DNA from: Chitinophagales bacterium
GTDB taxonomy: Bacteria; Bacteroidota; Bacteroidia; Chitinophagales; Chitinophagaceae
Direction: 5' to 3'
DNA length: 37,796 bases
NCBI GenBank assembly: GCA_026931905.1
Contig: JAIXLB010000060.1
Span: 1-37,796 of the forward strand
Shown here: positions 10,086 through 19,385 of the stretch, piece by piece
How the letters are laid out: each line of letters begins with the position of its first letter
How positions within the stretch are numbered: position 1 is the first letter of the stretch
The notes under the pieces: generated by a model
Told to the model about the DNA's origin: nothing
Database searches by the model: none
Seen by the model: the letters and a program-made list of their open reading frames with translations, nothing else
Position numbers and translations under genes: made by a program

Positions 10086-11291
10086 TTAATTTTTGTTTCT
10101 TTGGTTATTATTTCCTCTGTAAGAAGAGGGTGGGTGATGTTTTCTATTTTTACCAGCATTTTCATGAGCATCATTTGTAGGCTTATTTTGTTGCTGCTGA
10201 TTATTATTCCTTTGTTGATTTCTTTTACGATGTTCAGCTTTATCCAAACTTTTTAAACTAATTTGACCAACAACATCTACCCATTGTGGCTCAATTTCTT
10301 TGGGTTTGGAGCTAACAATTTCAATGGCTTCTAAACTTTCAGGTTTTATGCCTTTTTCATTCAAGCGTTTTATTTCTTTTACTCTATCTATGGTTAATGG
10401 GTAGTGTTTATTACTGCCTTCTGGCATATACCACATCAGGTTTTTAAAAATATCTTTCTTAATTAAAAAGGCTCTTCCCTTAGTAATTTCAAGTGTTTCA
10501 GCATTTTCAGGAAAGTGTTGCAGTGCATCTAAATAAGTGTCTAATTCAAAATTCAAACAACATTTTAATCTACCACATTGCCCACTCAGCTTTGTTTGGT
10601 TAATACTTAAATTTTGATAACGTGCAGCAGCCGTACTAACACTTTTAAATTCATGCATCCAAGTGCTGCAACAAAGTTCTCTTCCACAACTACCAATGCC
10701 TCCAACCTTTGCAGCCTCTTGTCTAATTCCTATTTGACGCATTTCTACTTTTAACTTAAATTCAGAAGCATATTGTTTTATCAATTCTCTAAAATCTACT
10801 CTATCATCTGCAGTATAAAAAAAGGTTGCCTTTTTGCCATCAGCTTGTATTTCTACTTCACTAATTTTCATTTGTAATTTATAATGAATAGCCAATTCCC
10901 TGCTTTTTGCTTGAACAAAAGGCTCCCTGTCTTTATTTATCTTATAAGTTTCAATATCTCTTTCTGTACTTTTACGAAGTACTTTTTTCATCTCTGGGTT
11001 ATTCTCTTTTACTCCTTTTTTCTTCAACTGTAATCTTACTAACTCTCCACTTAAAGAAACTCTTCCTACATCAAATCCATTAACACCTTCTAAAGTAACA
11101 TAATCTCCTTGCTCAAAATATTGAGAAGTTTCGTTGCGATAAAATTCTTTTCTGCTGCCTTGTTTAAAGCTCACTTCTATTACTTTACAACTGCTTTCAG
11201 CATCTGCTATTGGTATATTAGAAAGCCAATCGTAAACATTAAATCTATGATTACATCCCTCATTGCTTGTACTACATCCACTACATCCCAT
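10086..11291 (-). CDS. ricT: RicT/PSP1-domain protein (YaaT homologue)
   Basis: A 401-residue PSP1-domain protein. Three clusters of Cys are visible: C3, C6 and C13 in the Bacteroidota-type MGCSGC start, C202/C207/C208, and C239/C244/C245, the last two in the conserved GSCGRELCC and GQCGRLKCC motifs. In Bacillus subtilis YaaT (RicT) joins RicA and RicF in an Fe-S complex that influences RNase Y and phosphorelay activity. In Bacteroidota the role is uncertain, and RicA/RicF partners are not in this window. The C-terminal ~50 residues are low-complexity Asn, Gln and Lys, probably disordered. gldH, frequently next to it in this phylum, is not adjacent. Its leader lies in the long gap to 11661. 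Confidence 0.88.
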   Translation of the reverse strand: MGCSGCSTSNEGCNHRFNVYDWLSNIPIADAESSCKVIEVSFKQGSRKEFYRNETSQYFEQGDYVTLEGVNGFDVGRVSLSGELVRLQLKKKGVKENNPEMKKVLRKSTERDIETYKINKDREPFVQAKSRELAIHYKLQMKISEVEIQADGKKATFFYTADDRVDFRELIKQYASEFKLKVEMRQIGIRQEAAKVGGIGSCGRELCCSTWMHEFKSVSTAAARYQNLSINQTKLSGQCGRLKCCLNFELDTYLDALQHFPENAETLEITKGRAFLIKKDIFKNLMWYMPEGSNKHYPLTIDRVKEIKRLNEKGIKPESLEAIEIVSSKPKEIEPQWVDVVGQISLKSLDKAEHRKRNQQRNNNQQQQNKPTNDAHENAGKNRKHHPPSSYRGNNNQRNKN

Positions 11292-11660
11292 TGTATAGAA
11301 AAATTAAATAATTTTAAAAAAAATGAGAGAAAGTAAGGTGATTAATTAAGTGTAGTGTTATACAAAATAGTTACACAAAAATACGTTTAATGCTAAAAGC
11401 AAAATAGGTATTTGTTGTAAAATATTTATATTGTATAATCATTTTAAAAAAATTGTATTTACACTTATTTTTCTACAAAGCCTGTTACATTACATTTCTC
11501 TATACCTCAAAAGTAAGAATTTTAGGTAAACTATTTTTATATGTTTTTTTATTCTTAACATTCTCAAAAAAAATAAAGCCCTACATTAGTAAACTCAAAA
11601 ACTAAATCAAAAGAAAATTTTTAATATTGTTTAAATAATTACAGCAAAAAAAATATACTT
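11292..11660. other. Divergent intergenic region without a gene
   Basis: A 369-nt AT-rich gap between ricT (minus) and the crotonase gene (plus). No coding sequence or structured RNA is convincing. Two near-matches to the -7 box face the crotonase gene, TACATTTC (11491-11498) and TACATTAG (11582-11589). Neither has a clear -33 partner, so the true promoters remain undecided. Confidence 0.5.
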
Positions 11661-12440
11661 ATGATAGAACAATTTAAAGAAGGATATGTAAAGGTAGAAC
11701 GTGAGCATGGTATTGTTACCATTGAATTTCATCATCCTCAAAGCAACTCTTTGCCAGGAAAAATTTTAGACGAATTAGCAAAAGATATTCATGCAGCAGG
11801 CATTGATGAAAGCACTAAAGTAATTGTATTGCAAAGCACAGGTAGTAAAGTTTTTTGTAGTGGTGCCAGTTTTGATGAATTGGCTGCTATAAAAACTGAA
11901 GCAGAAGGATTGAAATTTTTTAGTGGCTTTGCAAATGTTATCAATGCTATGCGAAAAGCTCCACAATTAATTATTGCAAGAGTGCAAGGTAAATGTGTTG
12001 GTGGAGGTGTTGGTCTTGCAGCAGCTGCAGATTATGCCATTGCTTGCGAAGGAGCAGAAGTAAAATTAAGTGAGTTAGCTGTTGGTATTGGTCCTTTTGT
12101 TGTAGGTCCTGCTGTTGAAAGAAAATTAGGGCTTAGTGCATTTTCTCAATTAGCTATTGATGCCAGTTTATGGCGTCCTGCAGATTGGGCAAGAAGAAAA
12201 GGTTTATTTGCCGAACTGCATAACGATGTTGCAGGAATGGATGATAGCATTGCAAGACTTTCTACAAGTTTATCAAAAGCAAGCCCAGATGCTGTAAAAG
12301 AATTAAAGAAAATTTTTTGGCAAGGTACAGAGCACTGGGACGAATTATTAAAAGAACGTGCAGCCATAAGTGGCAAATTAATATTAAGCGATTTTAGCAA
12401 AAACTTTATTGCCAAATTTAAGGAAAAACAAAAGAAATAA
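11661..12440 (+). CDS. Enoyl-CoA hydratase/isomerase (crotonase) family protein
   Basis: A 259-residue crotonase-fold enzyme acting on acyl-CoA thioesters. The oxyanion-hole loops are present: CSGASFDELA (about 66-75) and GKCVGGGVGLA (about 110-120). Of the two catalytic glutamates of classic hydratases, the first position is Gly (G118) while the second is kept (E138 in KLSE). This pattern is typical of isomerases or other crotonases rather than a classic enoyl-CoA hydratase, so the reaction is unassigned. No other beta-oxidation or amino-acid degradation gene is near it. It ends at a strong bidirectional terminator (12501-12532). Confidence 0.88.
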   Translation: MIEQFKEGYVKVEREHGIVTIEFHHPQSNSLPGKILDELAKDIHAAGIDESTKVIVLQSTGSKVFCSGASFDELAAIKTEAEGLKFFSGFANVINAMRKAPQLIIARVQGKCVGGGVGLAAAADYAIACEGAEVKLSELAVGIGPFVVGPAVERKLGLSAFSQLAIDASLWRPADWARRKGLFAELHNDVAGMDDSIARLSTSLSKASPDAVKELKKIFWQGTEHWDELLKERAAISGKLILSDFSKNFIAKFKEKQKK

Positions 12441-12500
12441 CAATGTGATAAAAACAGTGAGTAAAACCCATTGTAATGCAGTACGGTAAAGTATTTTAAT

Positions 12501-12540
12501 AAAAAGCGATGCAACTTGTTGCATCGCTTTTTATTATTCA
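12501..12540. terminator. Bidirectional intrinsic terminator
   Basis: A perfect 14-bp stem (12501-12514 with 12519-12532) with a CTTG loop. The outer pairs are A-T, so both strands have a T tail. It separates the convergent crotonase and histidine-kinase genes and should serve both. Confidence 0.92.
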
Positions 12541-12567
12541 ATAGTATAAAAACTTTTATTGTTTGTG

Positions 12568-13620
12568 CTAATTTTTTTCTGTATTATTTAATGTAAAACC
12601 TATAGTGGTTCCTACATCTAATTTACTGCGTACATGAATGGTTTGTTGATGTGCTTCTATAATATGTTTGCAAATGGCTAAGCCCAAACCAGCACCTCCT
12701 TTATTTCTGCTTCTTCCTTTATCTGTTCTGTAAAATCTTTCAAAAATTCTGTCTAAATGTTCTTCTGCTATTCCTTTTCCATCATCACTAAATTCTATTA
12801 AAACATTGGTATCATCAGTATTGTAAATACTTGCTGTAATGGTGCCATTTTCTTTACCATAATTAGTGGCATTTAAAACTATATTTATAATTACCTGTCT
12901 TATTTTTTCTTTATCTGCATATACAGTTATGGGCTGTTCGCATCCTTTTTTTATAACAGTTTTTATTTTAAATTCTTCTGTTTTAATGTAGAGCGACTCG
13001 AAAACCTCTTTAATTAAATCTTGAATTACAAAATGTGTTTTATTTAATGGTTGTTCATCACTTTCCAATTTAGAAATTTCATCTAAATCATTTACAAGGT
13101 TTATCATTCTTTCTACATTGGCAGCAGCTTTTTGTAAAAATTTTTTATTAACCTCATTGTTATTTAATTCGCCATTTAAAAGAGTATCTATATACCCTTG
13201 AATAGCAAAAATGGGAGTTTTAAATTCGTGAGATAAATTTTGTAAAAACTCTTTTCTAAAGGATTCGTTTTTTCTTAAAAGTTCAATTTCTTTACTGCGT
13301 TGTGCTGCCCATTTTTCTACATCTTCTTTTACATCATCAATACCTTTTTTAGGTAAAATATATTTGTAATAAGTTTCTTCTTTTTTACTTGCTTTGGTTT
13401 GATAAATAAATTTATAAATCAGTTTTATTTTTCTGTAAATAAACCATTCTAATACAAAGCTAATTAGGAAATAACTACCAATAAACATTATTATAAAAGC
13501 AATAATGCCTATTAAAAAATCTTTTTCTACGATTAAAAAAATAAGACTGGCTGGAATAGATACAATGAGTGCAGTAAATGCAGATAATTGTTTGGGCGAA
13601 AGATTTTTGGTTGTAAACAT
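12568..13620 (-). CDS. Membrane sensor histidine kinase, PhoR-like
   Basis: A 350-residue two-component sensor with two N-terminal membrane helices (about 12-31 and 36-58) and almost no periplasmic loop. A linker follows, then HisKA with the phosphoacceptor His131 in LSHEFKTP. The HATPase domain has N250 (N box), DDGKGI (about 279-284, G1), an F box (RIFERFYRTD) and GGAGLGL (about 308-314, G2). All catalytic parts are intact. The missing sensor loop suggests it senses something in the membrane or a partner protein. No response regulator lies next to it. It follows the DUF2911 gene by 92 nt; the stop is near the bidirectional terminator. Confidence 0.9.
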   Translation of the reverse strand: MFTTKNLSPKQLSAFTALIVSIPASLIFLIVEKDFLIGIIAFIIMFIGSYFLISFVLEWFIYRKIKLIYKFIYQTKASKKEETYYKYILPKKGIDDVKEDVEKWAAQRSKEIELLRKNESFRKEFLQNLSHEFKTPIFAIQGYIDTLLNGELNNNEVNKKFLQKAAANVERMINLVNDLDEISKLESDEQPLNKTHFVIQDLIKEVFESLYIKTEEFKIKTVIKKGCEQPITVYADKEKIRQVIINIVLNATNYGKENGTITASIYNTDDTNVLIEFSDDGKGIAEEHLDRIFERFYRTDKGRSRNKGGAGLGLAICKHIIEAHQQTIHVRSKLDVGTTIGFTLNNTEKN

Positions 13621-13712
13621 AATGTTACGAAGCTATTGCATTTTTGCATAGATACCTATAAATAAACCTCAAACAAAGGTTAAATGTTTTAGCTAATTTT
13701 ATAACTAAACAA

Positions 13713-14303
13713 CTACCAAGTAATAGGTAAAATGGCTTTGTTATTTTCCCAAGCAATAATCAAATTTGCACCAATAGTGGTTTGCTCAAAATAAATACTT
13801 AAAGCTTCTATTGTTTCAGTAGTTTTTTCTACAGTGCAATCAATTCTTACTACATCTTTCTTGGCGTCATAATTAAAACTACCCCACGAAAAATTATCTT
13901 TATTTAAAATCAATGCCCATTTGTTTTGTTGAGGAATACACAATAAAGTATAACGCCCTTTAGAAATAGCTTTGCCATCTATTTTTACGCCTTTAAAAAA
14001 TTCAATTTCTGTAGATTCGTTAGCTCCTAAACGCCATATTTCATTATAAGGAATTATTCCACCAAAAATTTCACGATTGTTTTTTTGTGGACGACTGTAA
14101 ATAACTCTTGCTATTGGCAAATCTTTACTCTTTCCATTCATTTTCAACAATGGGTAATCTTTAGGCAAATAACTCATATCCATTGGGCTTTTATCCAACT
14201 CAGGGGTTTTAGAATTGCTTTGAGCAATTAAATTATTTGAAATAAAAAGAAAAAGGCTGGTAAAACCTATCCCAAAAATCGATGCTATTATTCTTCTCTT
14301 CAT
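13713..14303 (-). CDS. DUF2911-family secreted protein
   Basis: A 196-residue protein with a Sec signal peptide (about 1-28, ending LIAQS), so it is exported to the periplasm. The body matches DUF2911, common in Bacteroidota: VIYSRPQKNNREIFGG (the conserved start), IPYNEIWRLGANESTEIEF, and a C-terminal strand series ending AWENNKAILPI. The function of the family is unknown; it has a compact beta fold. It has its own promoter, TACATTTG at 14328-14335 on the minus strand, about 25 nt upstream of the ATG. It shares the 157-nt gap with the rimP operon promoter, which points the opposite way. Confidence 0.88.
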   Translation of the reverse strand: MKRRIIASIFGIGFTSLFLFISNNLIAQSNSKTPELDKSPMDMSYLPKDYPLLKMNGKSKDLPIARVIYSRPQKNNREIFGGIIPYNEIWRLGANESTEIEFFKGVKIDGKAISKGRYTLLCIPQQNKWALILNKDNFSWGSFNYDAKKDVVRIDCTVEKTTETIEALSIYFEQTTIGANLIIAWENNKAILPITW

Positions 14304-14327
14304 AAGAAATATTATTTATAAACTTTG

Positions 14328-14335
14328 CAAATGTA
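14328..14335 (-). promoter_or_regulatory. -7 promoter box of the DUF2911 gene
   Basis: Minus-strand TACATTTG, a perfect -7 element, with a TTTA about 19-20 nt upstream as an imperfect -33. Transcription would start near 14321, leaving a leader of about 18 nt. Confidence 0.55.
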
Positions 14336-14419
14336 AAAATTTATCTTAAAGTGCTAAACACCAGCAACAACTCACTCTAAATTTTAAGAAAACAATAAAT
14401 ACAACAAAACTTGTAATAT

Positions 14420-14452
14420 TTTGGAACATAATAATTAATTACCCTACATTTG
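14420..14452 (+). promoter_or_regulatory. Promoter of the rimP-nusA-infB operon
   Basis: TTTG (14420-14423), a 21-nt spacer and TACATTTG (14445-14452) match the Bacteroidota promoter. Transcription should begin near 14459, so an ATG at 14461 would be nearly leaderless and the start at 14509 would have a leader of about 50 nt. Confidence 0.6.
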
Positions 14453-14471
14453 CAACGGAAATGAAACAATT

Positions 14472-14496
14472 GAAAGGAGCGATTATCGTTCCTTTC
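14472..14496 (+). promoter_or_regulatory. Leader hairpin of the rimP-nusA-infB operon
   Basis: The arms 14472-14482 (GAAAGGAGCGA) and 14486-14496 (TCGTTCCTTTC) pair over 11 bp, with one G-U pair and a 3-nt loop. It is the first structure in the mRNA and ends 12 nt before the likely rimP start. The 5' arm carries AAAGGAG, complementary to the 16S anti-Shine-Dalgarno end. A regulatory role is inferred, not shown. Confidence 0.6.
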
Positions 14497-14508
14497 TTTA
14501 TTATAAAT

Positions 14509-14979
14509 ATGTTAGCAAACACACATTTACAACAAATAGAACAACTTATAAATTCGTTATTAAAAGATAACCCAACTTATTTTTTAGTTCAGTTACGCAT
14601 TAAGCCAACTAATAACATAAAAGTATTTATAGATGGAGATGAAGGAATAACAATAGATAAGTGTATTTATTTTAATAGAAAATTGTACAAGTTAATAGAG
14701 GAAAAAGAATTATACCCTGAAGGCGATTTTAGTTTAGAAATTTCGAGCCCAGGCGTTGGTGAACCTTTGAAATTGCAGAGACAGTATTTGAAAAATATTG
14801 GACGTTTTGTAGAAGTTATTTTTATTGATGAAACAAAAAAAGAAGGCAAATTAATGAGTGTTACCAAAGATGAAATTTTGCTGGAATATACAACAGGAAA
14901 GGGAAAGAAGGCAATTACCGAGCAATTAACTATTCCATTTAATAACATAAAATCAACAACAATTCAAATTAAATTTTAA
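14509..14979 (+). CDS. rimP: Ribosome maturation factor RimP
   Basis: RimP helps 30S subunit assembly. From the ATG at 14509 the protein has 156 residues, beginning MLANTHLQQIEQLINSLL, the normal RimP first helix. The frame is open back to an ATG at 14461, but those 16 codons overlap the leader hairpin and begin at the predicted transcription start, so the later ATG is preferred. Family marks include VFIDGDEGITIDKC and FSLEISSPGVGEPLKLQRQY (the conserved LEVSSPGxxRPL region), followed by an SH3-like C-terminal domain. It is the first gene of rimP-nusA-infB, with 46 nt to nusA. Confidence 0.92.
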   Translation: MLANTHLQQIEQLINSLLKDNPTYFLVQLRIKPTNNIKVFIDGDEGITIDKCIYFNRKLYKLIEEKELYPEGDFSLEISSPGVGEPLKLQRQYLKNIGRFVEVIFIDETKKEGKLMSVTKDEILLEYTTGKGKKAITEQLTIPFNNIKSTTIQIKF

Positions 14980-15025
14980 GAAAAAGGAAGCAAAAAATAT
15001 TGCTTCGTTATAAATTGAAAATCTT

Positions 15026-16291
15026 ATGGCAAGTATTAATTTAATTGATGCATTTCAGGATTTTAAAGATGCAGAAAACTTAGATAGACCAACCCTTATG
15101 AAAGTGGTAGAAGATGTATTTAAAACATTGCTACGCAAAAAATTTACTTCAGATGCAAACTTCGATGTAATTGTAAATGCAGAACAAGGAGATTTGGAAA
15201 TTTTTAGAAGAAGAAATATTGTAGATGATGATGAGGTTATAGATCCTTTATCAGAAGTTCCTTATAGTTATGCAATAACAAAAGAACCAGATTATGAAAT
15301 AGGCGAAGAATTAATGGAAGAAATGACAATGAGTGATTTTGGCAGAAGAGCCATTTTAGCAGCCAAACAAACACTTGGAGGTCGTATTAATGATTTAAAG
15401 AAAAATGTATTACTTAAAAAATATGCCGATAGAATAGGAGAAATTGTAAGTGCAGAAGTATATCAAGTATGGAAAAAAGAAGTATTACTGTTAGATGAAG
15501 ATGGAAACGAGTTAATTTTACCTAAATCAGAACAAATACCACAAGACTTTTTCAAAAAAGGCGAAAATATTAGAGCTGTTGTTGAAAGAGTAGAAATGAA
15601 AAACAATTCGCCAGTTATTGTTTTATCAAGAACAAGCAATAAGTTTTTGGCAAAGCTCCTTGAAATAGAAGTTCCAGAAATTTTTGATGGATTAATTACC
15701 ATTAAAAAAATTGTTCGTGAGCCAGGCGAAAGAGCAAAAGTTGCAGTAGAAAGTTATGATGATAGAATAGACCCTGTTGGTGCTTGTGTGGGTATGAAAG
15801 GAAGCAGAATTCATGGTATTGTAAGAGAATTAAAAAATGAAAATATAGATGTAATTAATTACACATCAAATATTCAACTCTTAATTCAAAGGTCTTTAAC
15901 ACCAGCAAAAATTAGTTACATGAATTTGGATAATGATGGCAAAGAAGCAGATGTATTTTTAAAGCAAGATCAAATTTCATTAGCAATAGGAAGAAGAGGA
16001 ATAAACATAAAATTAGCAATAGAATTAACGGGCTATCATATAGAAGTGTATAATGAAGATACTGAAGATGTTGAAGAAGATGATGATATAGACCTTGATG
16101 AATTTAACGATGAAATTGAACAATGGATTATAGATGCACTAAAACTCATAGGTTGCGATACAGCCAAAAGCGTACTCAAATTATCAAATGAAGAATTAGA
16201 AAGAAGAACAGATTTGGAAAAAGAAACTATAGAAGATGTAAGAAAAATATTAGAAGCCGAATTTGAAGAAGATGATGATGAAAATGCATAA
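15026..16291 (+). CDS. nusA: Transcription termination/antitermination protein NusA
   Basis: A 421-residue NusA, which binds RNA polymerase and modulates pausing, termination and antitermination. In order: an N-terminal polymerase-binding domain (about 1-130), an S1 domain (about 135-200), KH1 with GACVGMKGSRI (about 251-261), and KH2 with LAIGRRGINIKLA (about 318-330). The acidic C-terminal part holds one helix-hairpin-helix-like repeat (about 365-415). Having only one C-terminal repeat makes it shorter than E. coli NusA (495 residues). It lies between rimP and infB, the conserved order. A hairpin (16295-16329) sits in the gap before infB. Confidence 0.96.
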   Translation: MASINLIDAFQDFKDAENLDRPTLMKVVEDVFKTLLRKKFTSDANFDVIVNAEQGDLEIFRRRNIVDDDEVIDPLSEVPYSYAITKEPDYEIGEELMEEMTMSDFGRRAILAAKQTLGGRINDLKKNVLLKKYADRIGEIVSAEVYQVWKKEVLLLDEDGNELILPKSEQIPQDFFKKGENIRAVVERVEMKNNSPVIVLSRTSNKFLAKLLEIEVPEIFDGLITIKKIVREPGERAKVAVESYDDRIDPVGACVGMKGSRIHGIVRELKNENIDVINYTSNIQLLIQRSLTPAKISYMNLDNDGKEADVFLKQDQISLAIGRRGINIKLAIELTGYHIEVYNEDTEDVEEDDDIDLDEFNDEIEQWIIDALKLIGCDTAKSVLKLSNEELERRTDLEKETIEDVRKILEAEFEEDDDENA

Positions 16292-16294
16292 CAC

Positions 16295-16329
16295 AAACAA
16301 AACCAAGAAACTATTTTTGAGTTTTGTTT
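16295..16329 (+). other. Intercistronic hairpin between nusA and infB
   Basis: AAACAAAAC (16295-16303) can pair with GTTTTGTTT (16321-16329); an alternative smaller stem lies inside the loop. It is followed by T and A. It could be a weak partial terminator or RNA-processing site that sets infB level. AT-only stems arise easily in this genome, so confidence is low. Confidence 0.35.
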
Positions 16330-16378
16330 TTAATAAATAATAATTTCAAAAAAGAAATTATAGAATAAATATAATTGA

Positions 16379-19270
16379 ATGTCAGAACTGAAATTACCAA
16401 GATTGTTAGCAGCTGCTAAAGAATTTAATATAGGTCAAGAAACCTTAATAGATTTTTTAGTCAAAAAAGGATATAATAAAGACGAACTGAAGCCAACAGC
16501 AAAGCTTTCAGAAGGTATGTATTATGCCTTACAAGCAGAGTTTCAAAGCGATAAAGTTGCAAAAACAAAAGCCGACCAAGTAGAAATACCCAAACCTGTA
16601 ATAGCCGATATAAGAAAAAAGAAAGAAGATGAAATTGTAATTAGAAAAGAAGATAGAAAAAATGAAAATGATACAAAGCAAGAAGAAAAAACCGTATCAG
16701 AAATAAAAGAAACAGTTGTTGTACCAGTTGAGAAAATAGAAGAAACACCTATTCCAGAAAAAACAATTGTAAATACAGAAATACCAGAAATTGCAGCACC
16801 AAAAATTTTGGATAAAATAGATTTATCTGCAATAGATTCATCTACCAGACCTAAAAAAACTGCAAAAAAGAAAGAAGAACCTAAAGATGTAACAGAAGTA
16901 AAAAAAGAAAAACCTAAGAAAATAGAAGAAAAGAAGAAAGAAGAACCTAAAGAAATAACAGAGATTCCTAAGCCAAGCATAGAAAATACACCCATTACAC
17001 CTGCAATAGTAGAAAACATTGAAGTAGAAAAAATTTCAGGTCCAAAAATTATAGGAAAAATTACCTTACCTGTAGATAGCGATACAAGACCAAAACCTAC
17101 CTCAAAAGAAGAACATAGAAAACGTAAACGCATTGTAGTTGATAAAAAAGGAAAAGGAAACATTCAACATGTAGATTTTAGAAAAGAAGGAGGAGCAAAT
17201 GGAGGTGCAAACAAAGGAACCCAACAGCAAAATAGATTTGGTGGAAAGCCTCATCAAGGGGGAGGTGCTGGGCATCACAAACCAGGAGGAGGAAAAAATC
17301 AAGGTGGGAACAGAGGCAAACATGATAATCGTCGTGTAGCAGACAAAGAAATTGATGCAAAAGATATACAAGATAAAATAAAAGAAACACAAGCCAAATT
17401 AGCAGGAAATACAGGAAGAAATAAAAGCTTAAAAGCTAAATACAGAAGAGAAAAACGACAAGAAGCAGCAGATGCAGCTGCAGAAAATGCAGCAGTACAA
17501 GATAACAAATTACAAGTAACAGAGTTTGTTACAGTAAGTGAGTTAGCAAACCTAATGGATGTAAGCTTTACAGATGTTATTAGTAAGTGTATGGGCTTGG
17601 GGCTTATGGTATCTATCAACCAACGTTTAGATGCCGAAGTTATAGAATTAGTAGCAGGCGAATTTGGTTTCGACGTTTCATTTACAAGTTTAGATGATGC
17701 AGAAGAAGAGGAAGAAGATGATATAGACGAACCAAAAGATTTATTGTCACGATCTCCAATTGTAACTATTATGGGGCACGTAGATCATGGTAAAACTTCT
17801 TTATTAGATTATATAAGAAATGCAAGCGTTGTTGCAGGTGAAGCAGGAGGTATTACACAACATATTGGAGCTTACGAAGTAACATTAGCTAACGGAAAAA
17901 ATATTACTTTCTTAGACACACCTGGTCACGAAGCATTTACAGCTATGCGTGCAAGAGGTGCAAAAGTTACCGATATTGCAGTAATTGTAATTGCAGCAGA
18001 TGATGCTGTTATGCCTCAAACAAAAGAAGCAATAAGCCATGCTCAAGCAGCTAATGTACCAATGATATTTGCTATTAATAAAATAGATAAAGACGGAGCA
18101 AATCCTCAAAAAATTTACGAACAACTTTCTCAAATGAATTTGTTAGTAGAAAGTTGGGGAGGTAAATATCAAAGTCAGGAGTTAAGTGCAAAACAAGGCT
18201 TACATGTAGATGAACTATTAGAAAAAATATTATTAGAGGCAGAACTACTTGAATTAAAAGCCAACCCAAATAAAGAAGCTTCTGGAACAATTATAGAAGC
18301 ATCGTTAGATAAAGGGCGTGGTTATGTAGCAACCATTTTAGTTCAAAATGGAACATTAAACCAAGGCGATATTGTTTTATCTGGTCAATACTATGGTAGA
18401 ATAAAAGCCATGTTTAATGAACGTAATAACCGTGTTACACAAGCACCACCATCTACTCCTGTTGTTATTTTAGGTTTAAATGGGGCACCACAGGCAGGCG
18501 AAAAATTTAAAGTATATGAAGATGAAAGCCATGCCAAAGATATTGCTACAAAACGTTCTCAAATTATTCGTGAACAAGGATTGAGAGCAAGAAAACATAT
18601 TACTTTAGATGAAATAGGCAGACGCTTAGCTTTAGGAAGCTTTAAAGAATTAAACATCATTATCAAAGGCGATGTTGATGGTTCTGTAGAAGCATTAAGT
18701 GATAGTTTACAAAAACTTTCTACCTCCGAAGTTGCAGTAAATGTAGTGTTGAAAGCAGTAGGACAAATCTCTGAAAGCGATGTGCTTTTAGCAACTGCAT
18801 CAGATGCAGTGTTAATTGGTTTCAATGTTCGTCCATCTGCACAAGCAAGTAAATTAGCTCTTACCGAAGGTGTACAAATTAAGCAGTACTCAATTATCTA
18901 TAACGCTATTGAAGAAGTTAAGAGTGCTATGGAAGGTATGCTTGAACCTAAAGTTGAAGAAAAAGAAGTTGCAACTGTAGAAATTAGAGAAGTATTTAAG
19001 TTTGATAAAGCTACGGTAGCTGGTTGTTATGTTACAGAAGGAAAAATTAAAAGAGAGCATAAAATTAAAGTATTTAGAGATGGTATTTTAGTATATCCAA
19101 GACAAGAAGGAGCTTATGCCGAGTTAGGAAGTTTGAAACGTTTTAAAGAAGATGTAAAAGAAGTAAACAATAACTATGAGTGTGGTTTAACTATAAAAGG
19201 ATTTACAGATATGCAGGCTGGCGATACAGTTGTTGCTTACGAAGAAGAAGAAATAAAACGAACATTATAA
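16379..19270 (+). CDS. infB: Translation initiation factor IF-2
   Basis: A 963-residue GTPase that places fMet-tRNA on the 30S subunit. The first ~50 residues form the IF2N fold. A long Lys/Glu/Pro-rich linker (about 60-250) and a Gly/Asn/Gln-rich basic stretch (about 255-330) follow; both look disordered and vary widely in this family. A second IF2N-like segment lies at about 380-430. The G domain begins at [12 protein letters not shown] (about 465), with DTPGHEAF (G3) and NKID (about 567, G4), then domains II to IV. All motifs are intact. It is the last gene of the operon, ending at the strong hairpin at 19298-19327. Confidence 0.97.
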   Translation: MSELKLPRLLAAAKEFNIGQETLIDFLVKKGYNKDELKPTAKLSEGMYYALQAEFQSDKVAKTKADQVEIPKPVIADIRKKKEDEIVIRKEDRKNENDTKQEEKTVSEIKETVVVPVEKIEETPIPEKTIVNTEIPEIAAPKILDKIDLSAIDSSTRPKKTAKKKEEPKDVTEVKKEKPKKIEEKKKEEPKEITEIPKPSIENTPITPAIVENIEVEKISGPKIIGKITLPVDSDTRPKPTSKEEHRKRKRIVVDKKGKGNIQHVDFRKEGGANGGANKGTQQQNRFGGKPHQGGGAGHHKPGGGKNQGGNRGKHDNRRVADKEIDAKDIQDKIKETQAKLAGNTGRNKSLKAKYRREKRQEAADAAAENAAVQDNKLQVTEFVTVSELANLMDVSFTDVISKCMGLGLMVSINQRLDAEVIELVAGEFGFDVSFTSLDDAEEEEEDDIDEPKDLLSRSPIVTIMGHVDHGKTSLLDYIRNASVVAGEAGGITQHIGAYEVTLANGKNITFLDTPGHEAFTAMRARGAKVTDIAVIVIAADDAVMPQTKEAISHAQAANVPMIFAINKIDKDGANPQKIYEQLSQMNLLVESWGGKYQSQELSAKQGLHVDELLEKILLEAELLELKANPNKEASGTIIEASLDKGRGYVATILVQNGTLNQGDIVLSGQYYGRIKAMFNERNNRVTQAPPSTPVVILGLNGAPQAGEKFKVYEDESHAKDIATKRSQIIREQGLRARKHITLDEIGRRLALGSFKELNIIIKGDVDGSVEALSDSLQKLSTSEVAVNVVLKAVGQISESDVLLATASDAVLIGFNVRPSAQASKLALTEGVQIKQYSIIYNAIEEVKSAMEGMLEPKVEEKEVATVEIREVFKFDKATVAGCYVTEGKIKREHKIKVFRDGILVYPRQEGAYAELGSLKRFKEDVKEVNNNYECGLTIKGFTDMQAGDTVVAYEEEEIKRTL

Positions 19271-19297
19271 ATAGTTAATACAGCTTAAAATAAATAC

Positions 19298-19327
19298 AAG
19301 GAAATGTAGCAATACGTTTCCTTTTTT
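19298..19327 (+). terminator. Terminator of the rimP-nusA-infB operon
   Basis: An 11-bp stem (19298-19308 with 19313-19323, one U-G pair) closes a GCAA tetraloop and is followed by T residues to 19327. It lies 28 nt after the infB stop and separates the operon from asnA. Confidence 0.88.
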
Positions 19328-19385
19328 AAACTAAAAAAGTGCTTACAATAAACCCACAAAAATTTTAAGCATACATTTTATTTTT

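Noticed and set aside
12146..12541. Minus-strand frame overlapping the 3' end of the crotonase gene
   Set aside because: It runs through the bidirectional terminator and shows no recognisable protein features.
14461..14508. ATG at 14461 as rimP start
   Set aside because: It begins at the predicted transcription start and encodes a leader overlapping the hairpin; the family start fits 14509. Not fully excluded.
16543..17163. Minus-strand Ser/Phe-rich open frame of 206 codons
   Set aside because: It is the antisense of the Lys/Glu-rich linker of infB; the composition (Ser, Phe, Leu runs) is an artefact.
17160..17340. Gly/Asn/Gln-rich stretch in infB as a DNA repeat
   Set aside because: It is low-complexity coding sequence in the IF-2 linker, with no regular repeat unit.
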